Origin: Deltaproteobacteria bacterium
GTDB taxonomy: Bacteria > Myxococcota_A > Polyangia > Polyangiales > JADJMO01
NCBI GenBank assembly: GCA_022843175.1
Contig: JALHOE010000022.1
Location: 1 to 64,000, forward strand
Reading direction: 5' to 3'
Length of the DNA stretch: 64,000 nucleotides
The notes beneath the pieces are model-generated. The model saw only the letters and a program-made list of their open reading frames with translations, had not been told where the DNA came from and searched no databases. This document shows positions 19,743-28,938 of the stretch, in pieces. The translations under genes were made by a program, and so were the position numbers. Position 1 is the first letter of the stretch. Each line of letters opens with the position of its first letter.

Positions 19743-22313
19743 GTGAGCGCTTCCGAGCACGCGCCGGCCATTGCGTCCAATTCCAGCCCGACGGCGTTAC
19801 GCCCGCGGCGGCTCGTGGGCAGGGACAGCGAGATCCGAGACGTCAGCGAGAGCGTCACCTCGGCGCCGGTCACGACCCTTCTTGGACCTGGAGGCGTGGG
19901 CAAGACCGCGCTCGCGATCACGGTCGCGGCGGCTTGTTCACGGGACTTCCCCGGCGGTGTGACCATCGTCTGGCTCGGCTCGTTGCGATCCGCAGATCTC
20001 GTTGCCGCCGAGGTGGCCGTCCAGCTCGGGTTGCCGAGGTCGGGGGGGCAGTCCTACGAGGATGCGCTCACCCGCTGGCTCTCCGAACGCGATGTGCTCC
20101 TCGTGATCGACAACTGCGAGCACGTCGTGTCCGCCGTCGCCGATCTCGCCTCCGCGTTGACGTCCCGACTCCCCCGTCTTCGAGTTCTCGCGACGAGTCG
20201 CGAGCCATTGTGGATCGACGGCGAGGTGACCTACCGACTCGCCCCGCTGGCCGTGGCTGGTCCGGACGCGAGCCCCGAGGAGGTCGCGGCGAGCACGGCG
20301 GTTCAGTTGTTCCGAGAGCGCGCCGGTGCGCGTGCGCGCGGAGCGCTCGACACCGAGCGCGCGTGCCGCCTCTTCGGAGAGATCTGCCGCCGCGTCGACG
20401 GGCTCCCACTCGCGATCGAGCTCGCCGCAGCCCGCGTGGCCGGTCTCGATCCGGCGGACATCGCCACGCATCTCGATGATCTCTTCACGCTGCTTCCGCA
20501 ACCGGCACGGCGCGCCGATGGAGCCCAGCGATCCCTCCGCGCGACGGTGGAATGGAGCGATGCGCTCCTCGCCGAGGAGGAGCGGCGCCTGCTCCGCCGC
20601 ATGGGCGTTTTCGCCGGTAGGTTCGACCTTGGCGCGATCAAGGAAGTCTGCGCAATGGACGGCCAGACGGCCGCGCGAATCGCTGACCTCACCGCGAGGC
20701 TCGTCGAGAAGTCACTTCTCCTGAAGCTCGACGACAACGGCGGGTATCAGATGCTCGAGACCATCCGGCAGTACTCCGTCGAGCAGGTCACCGCTGCCGG
20801 GGAAAGCGACGCCGTCCGTGAACGTCACGCGCGCTTTTATCTCGGCGTCGCCCTTCAGGCATGCGCCGGCCTGATGACCGGGGCGGAGCGGCCGCACCTC
20901 GACGTTATCGAGCGCATCGACGACAACCTGCGCGTCGCGCTCGCGCGCCTGCTGCTGATCGATCCTCGCGCAGCATTGGAGCTCTCCGCTGCGCTACTGG
21001 GCGCTTGGTGGATTCGAGGCAGGCTCCGCGAAGGCATCGGCTGGATCGAGCAAGCGCTCGCCGCTGCGCCGGACGCGCCGCCCGAGCTCCGCGCGACGGC
21101 GCATTTCGCGCATGGGTTCCTCATCGCGCAGGACGCCGACGACTGGGGGGGCGCCGCGAGGTCGATCGACCGCGGTATCGCTCTCCTCGCGGACGCGAGC
21201 GAGCCGCCGCCGGTCCTCGGAATGCTCATGTGCCTCCGAGGCGAGTGCGACGTCTTCAGCGGAGACGTGAAGTCGGCATCGGCGCGCGCCGAGGCGGGGC
21301 TCGCGATCGTCCGCCGTCACCCGGAGGCTCTCGATGGGTGGCCCGGGATGTTCTGCACGTGGCACGTCGCGAACGGGAAGCGCGCCAACGGGGATGCGGA
21401 CGCCGCCATCGCGATCTTCACCGAGTGCGCCGAGATCGCGCGCCGCTCTGGCCTCCGCGTCGGGGAGATGGTCGCGTGCAACGCTGTGGGCGAGATCTTG
21501 GAGGAGCGCGGGGTCCTCGACGGAGCCCGCCGATTCTGGGAACGCACGCTGCGATGTCGGCGCGAGATCGACGCGGTCGATGTGGGCCACCTCCACGGCT
21601 CGATGCCGCTCAACCTGCTCGCGATCGCACGCGTGGCTGCAAAGCAAGGCGACCTCGCGACGGCCTCGACGCTTTTGCGAGAGGCGCTGCCGATCGCGCA
21701 GGAGATCCGCGACGAGGGGACCGCTCGGGAGATCGCGGAGCTCCTCTCGCAGACGTCGCGCGTCGAGCCCACGCAGACCGCGACGCTCCGGCCGGAGGGT
21801 GGCGTCTGGCACATCGCCTTCAACGGCACGAGCGTTCACGTGCCCGACATGAAGGGGCTCTGGCACCTCCGCGAGCTCGTCTCTCGGGCGCACGAGGCGG
21901 TGCCCGCCCTCTCGCTCATCGCCGCACCGACAGAGGATCCGGTTCCGGTCGGCGACGCCGGGCCCATGCTCGATCGCGAGGCCCTGCGGCAGTACAGAAA
22001 GCGACTTGCCGAGCTGGACGAAGAGCTCGACGACGCGGAGGCGAAGCACGATGCAGCGAGGCACGCGAAGCGAAGCGCCGAGCGCGAGGCCCTCCTCAAG
22101 GAGGTCGCGCGAGCGACGGGCCTCGGCGGCAAGCCACGGCGGAGCGGGTCGCCGACCGAGAAGGCACGCCTCAACGTGACGCGGACCATCCGCCACGCCA
22201 TCACGTACCTCGCGACCCCTCTTCCCGAGCTCGCCGCGCATCTGGACGAGGCGCTCGTGACGGGCGTCTCGTGCTGCTACGAGCCGCGGACCAACATCGA
22301 CTGGACGACCTGA
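19743..22313 (+). CDS. NB-ARC-type ATPase/TPR transcriptional regulator-like protein
   Basis: Walker A GPGGVGKTAL; LLVIDNCEHV; ATSREPL; GLPLAIELAAAR; C-term YRKRLAELDEEL..ARLNVTRTIRHAI domain. Confidence 0.85.
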   Translation: MSASEHAPAIASNSSPTALRPRRLVGRDSEIRDVSESVTSAPVTTLLGPGGVGKTALAITVAAACSRDFPGGVTIVWLGSLRSADLVAAEVAVQLGLPRSGGQSYEDALTRWLSERDVLLVIDNCEHVVSAVADLASALTSRLPRLRVLATSREPLWIDGEVTYRLAPLAVAGPDASPEEVAASTAVQLFRERAGARARGALDTERACRLFGEICRRVDGLPLAIELAAARVAGLDPADIATHLDDLFTLLPQPARRADGAQRSLRATVEWSDALLAEEERRLLRRMGVFAGRFDLGAIKEVCAMDGQTAARIADLTARLVEKSLLLKLDDNGGYQMLETIRQYSVEQVTAAGESDAVRERHARFYLGVALQACAGLMTGAERPHLDVIERIDDNLRVALARLLLIDPRAALELSAALLGAWWIRGRLREGIGWIEQALAAAPDAPPELRATAHFAHGFLIAQDADDWGGAARSIDRGIALLADASEPPPVLGMLMCLRGECDVFSGDVKSASARAEAGLAIVRRHPEALDGWPGMFCTWHVANGKRANGDADAAIAIFTECAEIARRSGLRVGEMVACNAVGEILEERGVLDGARRFWERTLRCRREIDAVDVGHLHGSMPLNLLAIARVAAKQGDLATASTLLREALPIAQEIRDEGTAREIAELLSQTSRVEPTQTATLRPEGGVWHIAFNGTSVHVPDMKGLWHLRELVSRAHEAVPALSLIAAPTEDPVPVGDAGPMLDREALRQYRKRLAELDEELDDAEAKHDAARHAKRSAEREALLKEVARATGLGGKPRRSGSPTEKARLNVTRTIRHAITYLATPLPELAAHLDEALVTGVSCCYEPRTNIDWTT

Positions 22314-22396
22314 GCGGACGTGATCGGGGAGCGGTTCGTTCTCAACGAACCGCGCAGGAGCGACGAACGAACGCCTCACTCGTGGAGGCTGAGATA

Positions 22397-23380
22397 ATGA
22401 AGCATACAGCGACAGAAACCCGAGCAAAGACGCATGCATTCGCCAATGGCGACCAGATGCCCCTCATCGGGCTCGGGACGTGGAAATCGGACCCCGGCGA
22501 CGCCTACGAGGCGGTGAGGGAGGCGATGCGAGTCGGTTACCGGCACATCGACTGCGCATCCCTCTACGGCAACGAGGCCGAGATTGGCCGGGCGCTCCAC
22601 GACGCGTTTCGCGACGGTGACGTGACGCGCAAGGATCTGTGGATCACCTCGAAGCTGTGGAGCAACGCGCACGGGCGAGGGAACGTGGAGCCGGCGCTCC
22701 GGAAGACGCTGACGGATCTCGGCCTCGACTACCTCGACCTCTACATGATCCATTGGCCCATCCCGCTGAAGCCGAGCGCAGTCCTCCCCAGCAAGGCAGC
22801 CGACTTCATGTTGCCGGCGGAGGCTCCGATCCACGCGACGTGGGCGGGGATGGAAGCTGCGGCCGACGCCGGGCTGACGCGTCATCTCGGCGTCTCGAAC
22901 TTCTCGGTCATGAAGATCCGCGAGCTCCTCCCGCACTGCAGGATCAAGCCCGAGGTCAATCAGGTGGAGCTGCACCCGCTGCTCCAGCAGAACGATCTGC
23001 TCGCCTACTGCGCCTCGGAGCACATTCACGTCACGGCGTACGCGCCGCTCGGCTCCGGCGATCGGCCCGCATTCCTCAAAGCACCCGACGCGCCGGTGTT
23101 GCTCGACAACCCGGTCATCCGGTCAATCGCCGACGTGCACGGCCGTACGCCCGCCCAGGTGCTCATCGCATGGCAGGTCCAACGTGGGATCTCGACGATT
23201 CCGAAATCGATTACCCCGTCGAGGCTTCGTGAGAATCTCGCGGCGGCACAGGTCGAGCTGACGAAGACCGAGCTCGAACGCATCGCGGGCCTCGACCAAG
23301 CCTGTCGCCTGATCGCGGGCGGATTCTGGGCGGTCGAAGGCGGGCCATGGACGCTCGAGACGATTTGGGACGGGCCTTGA
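22397..23380 (+). CDS. aldo/keto reductase
   Basis: MPLIGLGTWKS, GYRHIDCASLYGNE, LDYLDLYMIHWP, GVSNFSVMKI, PKSITPSRLREN. Confidence 0.95.
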   Translation: MKHTATETRAKTHAFANGDQMPLIGLGTWKSDPGDAYEAVREAMRVGYRHIDCASLYGNEAEIGRALHDAFRDGDVTRKDLWITSKLWSNAHGRGNVEPALRKTLTDLGLDYLDLYMIHWPIPLKPSAVLPSKAADFMLPAEAPIHATWAGMEAAADAGLTRHLGVSNFSVMKIRELLPHCRIKPEVNQVELHPLLQQNDLLAYCASEHIHVTAYAPLGSGDRPAFLKAPDAPVLLDNPVIRSIADVHGRTPAQVLIAWQVQRGISTIPKSITPSRLRENLAAAQVELTKTELERIAGLDQACRLIAGGFWAVEGGPWTLETIWDGP

Positions 23381-23453
23381 CCGTCCCGCCGCGGACAACG
23401 AGCGGGACACGCATCGTGGTCCCGCGAGCGTAGCGGTCCCGCGCAACCAAGTC

Positions 23454-23487
23454 GAAGCGGAATCGAGGAAGACCTCGGTTCCGCTTC
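23454..23487 (+). terminator. hairpin, possible terminator downstream of aldo/keto reductase
   Basis: GAAGCGGAATCGAGG-AAGA-CCTCGGTTCCGCTTC. Confidence 0.55.
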
Positions 23488-23762
23488 TGAGTTTTGCGCC
23501 GTCGAGCGCGCGTTACAGGCCTCGGCCACCGTAAGCGAAGTGCCGTCGTCACTCCGCGCGAGCGCCCAGATGTCGCCACCGAACAGACCGACCCATGCGG
23601 TCGGATCCGGAGTGGGGCCTCGCTTGGAGCCCACCTCGCACGGGGCCGCATCGCTCACCGCGTCCGCGCCGGTCGGCGGGGGCGCGACGTCGTCGGGACC
23701 CGTGCGGGCGCAGCTGCAGACTGTCACTGCAAGCGCCGCCGCAGCCATCGTCCTCGTCGCGA

Positions 23763-24020
23763 TCATCTCACCAACTGCCGGCGTACATCACCGGAACCGA
23801 ACGTGATGATCTGCTCGTAGAGTGCGCGCAGCTCGGCGGTGGCGCCCACTCCTTCGTCCGTGCGAACCCCGTCCACCCGAACCTCGGTCAGGGTCAACGT
23901 CCATGTGTCGCCGGCGAGTTCGCACGCATTCGCGCTCAGCGGCGAGCACACGCCGAGCATCGACAAGCTTGCGAGCAACCCGATTGCCGACAGCCGGAAC
24001 AGTCTTTCAGCGTTTGCCAT
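23763..24020 (-). CDS. small secreted/lipoprotein-like protein
   Basis: ATG at 24020, MANAERLFRLSAIGLLASLSMLGVCSPLSANACELAGDTWTLTLTEVRVDG; overlaps upstream ORF end. Confidence 0.45.
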   Translation of the reverse strand: MANAERLFRLSAIGLLASLSMLGVCSPLSANACELAGDTWTLTLTEVRVDGVRTDEGVGATAELRALYEQIITFGSGDVRRQLVR

Positions 24021-24270
24021 TGATCTTCCATGTCTCGACGATGACCTGCGCCCCACGTCGGTACTCAACGCGGACAACGCCGGCCGCGAAGTTGACTTGA
24101 ACATCGAGCGGCGCGCCCGTCTTGTACGACGGCGCACTCGCCGTTGCGGCCGGCACGGCCTCGCCCTGGTACCGTCCGGCGCTCACCGGCAAGGTTCCGC
24201 ACGTCTCGCTCGGCGATGAACAGCCGAGCGAGGCGGTGGTGACGGCGATGATGATCGCTCGCAGAAGCAT
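24007..24270 (-). CDS. small lipoprotein
   Basis: MLLRAIIIAVTTASLGCSSPSETCG lipobox. Confidence 0.5.
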   Translation of the reverse strand: MLLRAIIIAVTTASLGCSSPSETCGTLPVSAGRYQGEAVPAATASAPSYKTGAPLDVQVNFAAGVVRVEYRRGAQVIVETWKINGKR

Positions 24271-24290
24271 GGATTCACCCTACAACGCGG

Positions 24291-24470
24291 TCAGAAGACC
24301 GAGAAACCATACCGACCCGTCGCCCCGTCGAAGACTTTGAGGAAGAACGTGCGGGCGGGCCGCGAGAGCTGGATCGACTCGGTGTTCGACGTGCCCTGCG
24401 ATATCGCAAGCATCGACCCGGACGAATTCAGCAGTTGGATGTCGACGTCGCCTCGAGCGAGCGGGCCAGC
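24291..24470 (-). pseudogene. fragment resembling a bacterial pre-peptidase C-terminal (PPC) domain
   Basis: RGDVDIQLLNSSGSMLAISQGTSNTESIQLSRPARTFFLKVFDGATGRYGFSVF*; no intact upstream ORF in frame. Confidence 0.45.
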
Positions 24471-24587
24471 ACCAGACGAAGACACGGCGAACCACGGGCG
24501 TGCTCGGCGGGTTCGTCGGCGCGCGCTCGGGCTCACTGGTTCGCCGGAGCCGCACCGCTCATCGAGACAAGCCGGCGGGTTTGCCCG

Positions 24588-25064
24588 TCACAACCACGGA
24601 ACCAGGACGCGCTTCCGGTACGCGTCGTACGCGCGCCCGAACTGCGCGGTGAGCTCGCGCTCCTCGTTCGGCGAGAAGCGGCGCGACCAGGCATAGAGCG
24701 CGATGCCGATCGCGAAGCCGACCCACGAGCCGAGGGCGAGGCCGAGCCCCGGCACGACGAGCAACGCCACCGACGTGTAGAGGGGATGGCGCATGATCGC
24801 GAAGGGGCCGTTGGTGATGAGCCTTCCCTTCGGGACGTGGACGAGCACCTGCACGGCCGAGGCGATCCAGAGGGGAACGCCGATGGCGAGGAAGCAGGCT
24901 CCGAGAATCGGCCCCCACGATCCGACCCGGAAGACCGAGGGCCAGAGCATGTTCGCCGCGAGGCCCGCGATCGCCGCGGGGAGGGTGCGCACCATGATGC
25001 GATCGCCCTCACCGACGAGGGCCTTGAGCGTCGTAGCGAAGGGCGGACGCAGGACGGAGGCCAT
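24588..25064 (-). CDS. isoprenylcysteine carboxyl methyltransferase (ICMT)-like membrane protein
   Basis: LITNGPFAIMRHPLYTSVALLVVPGLGL...ERELTAQFGRAYDAYRKRV. Confidence 0.75.
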   Translation of the reverse strand: MASVLRPPFATTLKALVGEGDRIMVRTLPAAIAGLAANMLWPSVFRVGSWGPILGACFLAIGVPLWIASAVQVLVHVPKGRLITNGPFAIMRHPLYTSVALLVVPGLGLALGSWVGFAIGIALYAWSRRFSPNEERELTAQFGRAYDAYRKRVLVPWL

Positions 25065-25174
25065 GCGCGTGGAGCGTGCATCGCGCGTTCCCAGCAAGAC
25101 CCGCGCATTCCGCGCTCCCCAACGCGCAGGGCGCGCGCTGGGCTCGCATCGGTTGCGCCGACGACGCGCTGAGC

Positions 25175-27109
25175 TTACCGGCGGCGGCGGCGCAGGAGCA
25201 TCGGAAGCAGCGCGAGGCCGACGAGCGCGAAGCTCGCGCCGCCGCGCTTGGCGGGGACGTCGCACGAGCAGCCGCCGCCCTCGACGGTGGCGACCTCGGG
25301 CAAGGCGGAGGCGTCTGCGCCGGTGTCGTCGACGGTCGAGTCGACGACCGAGCTGTCGGCCGTCGCGCCCGTGTCGTCGACGGAGGTGTCGGTCAGGACG
25401 GTGGTGTCCGCGACGGTGCCGTCGCCGATCGCCGTGTCCGCGACGGTGCCGTCGCCCATCGCGGTGTCACCGATCGCGGTGTCACCGATCGCGGTGTCGG
25501 CCGCCCCGTCGGGCGTCGCGTCGACGCCGCCGTCGGCCGCCGAGATGCAGACGCCGCGCGTGACGTCGCAGAGCGGCGCGGCGGCCGTGCAGTTGAGGCT
25601 CGGCGAGACGCTCGGGAGCGCTGCGTTGCGCCACGTGGCCTTCTCGGCGGTGTCGGGGGCGCAGTCGTTGTCGCTGTCGAGATCGAGCGCGTCGATCGTG
25701 CCGTCGAGATCGGTGTCGATCTTCGCGTAGGGCCCGGTGGTGGAGCCGGTGGGCGAGAGCTCGATGTTGTCGTTGATGCCGTCGCCGTCGCTGTCGGCCT
25801 TGGTCGGGTCGGTGCCGAGCGAGGTCTCGATCGCGTCGGGGACGCCGTCCATGTCGGTGTCCATCGGCGCGGAGCAGGTGCCGACCGCGGAGGTGGTGGA
25901 GCTGCAGACCGAGCCCGCCGGACAGCCGTTGCCGCCGGTGCCGCGACAGCCGCTGACGCACGCCGCGGCGTTGCACACGACGCCGGAGGTGGCGGAGCCG
26001 CACTCGGCGTCGGTGGTGCACCCGGCGACGCACGTGCCGCTCGCGACGTTGCACACCGGCGTGGCCGCGGGACAGTTGGCGCTCGGGAGCGCGCTCGGCT
26101 TGGTGGCGTCGCGCCAGGTGGCCTTCTCGGCGGTGTCGAGCAGGCAGTCGTTGTCGCTGTCGAGATCGAGCGCGTCGATCGTGGTGTCGCCGTCGGAGTT
26201 GATCGCGCCGTAGGGGCCGGTGGTGGAGCCGGTGGGCGAGAGCTCGATGTTGTCGTTGATGCCGTCGCCGTCGCTGTCGACCTTGGTCGGGTCGGTCCCG
26301 AGCGCGGTCTCGGTCGCGTCGGAGACGCCGTCGCCGTCGCGATCGGCCGAGCAGCCGGTGGGGCCGCAGGTGATCGGATCGCTGAGGATGTCCGACCACA
26401 GCGTGGAGCCCTTGGCGAGCGGATCGGCGTTGAGCCGCTGCGCGTTGTTCGAGCTGCCGCACGCGAAGCGCAGCGTGGACGTGGACGGGATGCCGGGCGC
26501 CTGCGGGACCGTGACCGGCGGCGCGCGCATGGTGCTGAGCGGGATCGCGAACTCGAGGAACCAGTCCTGATCGCCGCCGAGGCTCGAGTCGGCCATGATC
26601 GCGCGCGCGTAGCCGGCGGGCTGAGCCGCGGGGAAGGTGGCGACGGTGACCTCGGCGATGTCGCTCGATGAGGCGGCCACCGGCGTGGGGTTGTAGTCGT
26701 ACTCGACCTGATCGGGGTTGCCGTCGGGGCCCATGTTGGTGATCCCGTTGACCATCGCGATGAACTCGATGGTCGCGGCGTTCTTGTCGCTGTCGATCGC
26801 GCAGCCCCAGCCGAACGGCGAGAACGTGCCGTCGGCCTTGAGCGGCGACCTGTCGAGCCGGAGGCGGAAGTAGAAGTTCGTCGCGTCCTGATAGATGTAC
26901 GCCGAGGGGTGGGTCGCGTCGCCGACGATGTCGCGCTCGTTGACGCCGTCGCCGAGGACGTCGAAGTACGGCGCGCCGCCCTGGGTGAGCGGGATCCACG
27001 CCGTTGCGGCGGGGAAGGTGATCGCCCGGGCCGCCTTGGGCGCGGCGAGGAGGGAGAGCGCGATTGCCGCGCCGGCGAGGAGACGTGAACCGAATCGCGA
27101 CTTGATCAT
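25175..27109 (-). CDS. secreted thrombospondin-type-3-repeat protein with MYXO-CTERM-like sorting tail
   Basis: Start MIKSRFGSRLLAGAAIALSLLAAPKAARA; DxDxDGxxD repeats; C-term GGGCSCDVPAKRGGASFALVGLALLPMLLRRRRR. Confidence 0.85.
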   Translation of the reverse strand: MIKSRFGSRLLAGAAIALSLLAAPKAARAITFPAATAWIPLTQGGAPYFDVLGDGVNERDIVGDATHPSAYIYQDATNFYFRLRLDRSPLKADGTFSPFGWGCAIDSDKNAATIEFIAMVNGITNMGPDGNPDQVEYDYNPTPVAASSSDIAEVTVATFPAAQPAGYARAIMADSSLGGDQDWFLEFAIPLSTMRAPPVTVPQAPGIPSTSTLRFACGSSNNAQRLNADPLAKGSTLWSDILSDPITCGPTGCSADRDGDGVSDATETALGTDPTKVDSDGDGINDNIELSPTGSTTGPYGAINSDGDTTIDALDLDSDNDCLLDTAEKATWRDATKPSALPSANCPAATPVCNVASGTCVAGCTTDAECGSATSGVVCNAAACVSGCRGTGGNGCPAGSVCSSTTSAVGTCSAPMDTDMDGVPDAIETSLGTDPTKADSDGDGINDNIELSPTGSTTGPYAKIDTDLDGTIDALDLDSDNDCAPDTAEKATWRNAALPSVSPSLNCTAAAPLCDVTRGVCISAADGGVDATPDGAADTAIGDTAIGDTAMGDGTVADTAIGDGTVADTTVLTDTSVDDTGATADSSVVDSTVDDTGADASALPEVATVEGGGCSCDVPAKRGGASFALVGLALLPMLLRRRRR

Positions 27110-28866
27110 CACTTCTTCTCCTCGGTCTTGATCTTGTTCGTGGTGCCGCCCTTGTCGTCGACGATGTGGAACTCGACGCGGCGGTTGTTCTGGCGTCCGG
27201 CCTCGGTGTCGTTGCTGTCGATCGGCTTCTCGTCGCCGAACCCCGCGCTCTCGAAGCGCTTGGCGTCGAGCCCGCCCTTCTTCACGAGCCAGGTGACGAC
27301 CGACGCCGCGCGACGCTTGCTGAGGTCCTTGTTGTGGGCCTTGCCGCCCTTGTTGTCGGTGTGGCCCTCGACGCGGATCTTCTTGAGCTCGGGGTGGTCC
27401 TTGAGGATCTTCGCCACGTTGGTGAGCAGCTCGTCGCTCTCCTTGAGGATGTCGGCGGAGTTGGTCTTGAACTTCACCTGCTCGAGGATCTTGATCTGCT
27501 CGCCGACGATCGCGACCGCGGGGCAGCCGTTCTTCTTCGGGTCGGCGTTCTTCGGGCCGGCCGCGTCGGGGCAGGCGTCGTCGGCGTCGAGCACCGAGTC
27601 GCCGTCGCGGTCGGGCGGGCAGCCGTTCTTCTTCGGATCCTCGCTGGCGACGCCGGCGACGTCGGGGCACGCGTCCTTGTCGTCGACGATGCCGTCGCCG
27701 TCCTTGTCGGGCGGGCAGCCGTTCTTCTTCGGATCCTCGTTGGCGACGCCGGCGACGTCGGGGCACGCGTCCTTGTCGTCGACGATGCCGTCGCCGTCCT
27801 TGTCGGACGGGCAGCCGTTCTTCTTCGGATCGTCGCTGGCGACGCCGGCCACGGTCGGGCACGCGTCCTTGTCGTCGACGATGCCGTCGCCGTCGGAGTC
27901 CTTGGGCGGCGGGGGCGCCTCGACGGGCTCGACCTTCTTCGGCTCCTCGAACGCTGGCGCCCACTCGAGCGAGAGCAGCGCGCGCACGACCGGCGAACCG
28001 AAGCCGCGCGTGAGGCCGGGACCGGCGCCCGCGCCGATGCGGAAATCGCCGGCGGTGTAGTGCAGACCGAACAGCACCTCGAGCGGCGTGGCCCGGCGCT
28101 CGAACGCCTGGCCCTCGACGACGACCGTGGAGCCGTAGAGCTCGGGCCCGATGAGCAGCTTACGCTCGAGCGCGCGCACGCCCGCCGACGCGCCGAACGT
28201 GAGCTCGGTGCCGACGTGGGAGCCGGCGAACGGCTCGCTCAGCGCGCGGTACACGACGCCGATGCGCGCGGCGTACGCGAACGCGCCGATGTCGCCCGCG
28301 GCCTGCAGGCGCGGCGTGACGCGGACCTTGCCGTCGCCCATGTACTGCTCGCGGCTGCCGGTCGGGAGGAACACCTGCGCGCCGAGAGCGAGCGTGAACG
28401 CTTCGCCGTAGCGACCGAGGAGGCGCACGTCCGCGGCGAGGCGCAGATCGCCGACCGCGGCCTTGTCGGCCGGCTTGAACGACACCGGCGCGCTCGTCTC
28501 GTCCAAGCGCACCGTGGCCGCTTCGCCCGCCTGATACGCGGCGACCGGGAGGTTGAACGCGAGGCGCAGCCGATCGGCGACGACCACCGACGCGCCGGGA
28601 TGGAGCACGAGCTGATGACGAACGAGCGGCGTGAGCCCCGAGCCATCGGCGCGGTAAGTGACGAGCGGCTTGTAGCCCCAGGAGCCGACCACGCCGACCG
28701 CCGGGCGGAACGAGCCGCGCAGATCGAGCGTGTCCTGCGCGAACCACTCGCTGCCACGCTCGGACGGCTCGAACCGATCGAGCGCGAAGCCACTATTCTG
28801 GGCTGTCGCGGTGTTGGACGAGAGGAGGAGACCGACGGCGAGGGAACCAAGCAGGAAGCGTCGCAT
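27109..28866 (-). CDS. OmpA-family outer membrane protein with thrombospondin type 3 repeats
   Basis: Repeats DKDGDGIVDDKDACPDVAGVAxEDPKKNGCP; OmpA C-term IRVEGHTDNKGGKAHNKDLSKRRAASVVTWL. Confidence 0.93.
   Translation of the reverse strand: MRRFLLGSLAVGLLLSSNTATAQNSGFALDRFEPSERGSEWFAQDTLDLRGSFRPAVGVVGSWGYKPLVTYRADGSGLTPLVRHQLVLHPGASVVVADRLRLAFNLPVAAYQAGEAATVRLDETSAPVSFKPADKAAVGDLRLAADVRLLGRYGEAFTLALGAQVFLPTGSREQYMGDGKVRVTPRLQAAGDIGAFAYAARIGVVYRALSEPFAGSHVGTELTFGASAGVRALERKLLIGPELYGSTVVVEGQAFERRATPLEVLFGLHYTAGDFRIGAGAGPGLTRGFGSPVVRALLSLEWAPAFEEPKKVEPVEAPPPPKDSDGDGIVDDKDACPTVAGVASDDPKKNGCPSDKDGDGIVDDKDACPDVAGVANEDPKKNGCPPDKDGDGIVDDKDACPDVAGVASEDPKKNGCPPDRDGDSVLDADDACPDAAGPKNADPKKNGCPAVAIVGEQIKILEQVKFKTNSADILKESDELLTNVAKILKDHPELKKIRVEGHTDNKGGKAHNKDLSKRRAASVVTWLVKKGGLDAKRFESAGFGDEKPIDSNDTEAGRQNNRRVEFHIVDDKGGTTNKIKTEEKK
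27530..27905 (-). repeat. tandem near-identical TSP3 coding repeats
   Basis: Repeated ggcagccgttcttcttcggatcctcg..gacgccggcgacgtcggggcacgcgtccttgtcgtcgacgatgccgtcgccgtccttgtc. Confidence 0.85.
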
Positions 28867-28938
28867 TGATGCGCAGCAAGCTTGCAGCGCGTGTTTGTAG
28901 ACGCAAGTCAGATCTTCCCCGCCGCAAAAGATGCATCG

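Noticed and set aside
27110-27964. N-terminal extension of the 929-aa ORF 25175..27964
   Set aside because: Arg-rich out-of-frame translation of the ompA TSP3 repeats; true start with signal peptide is at 27109
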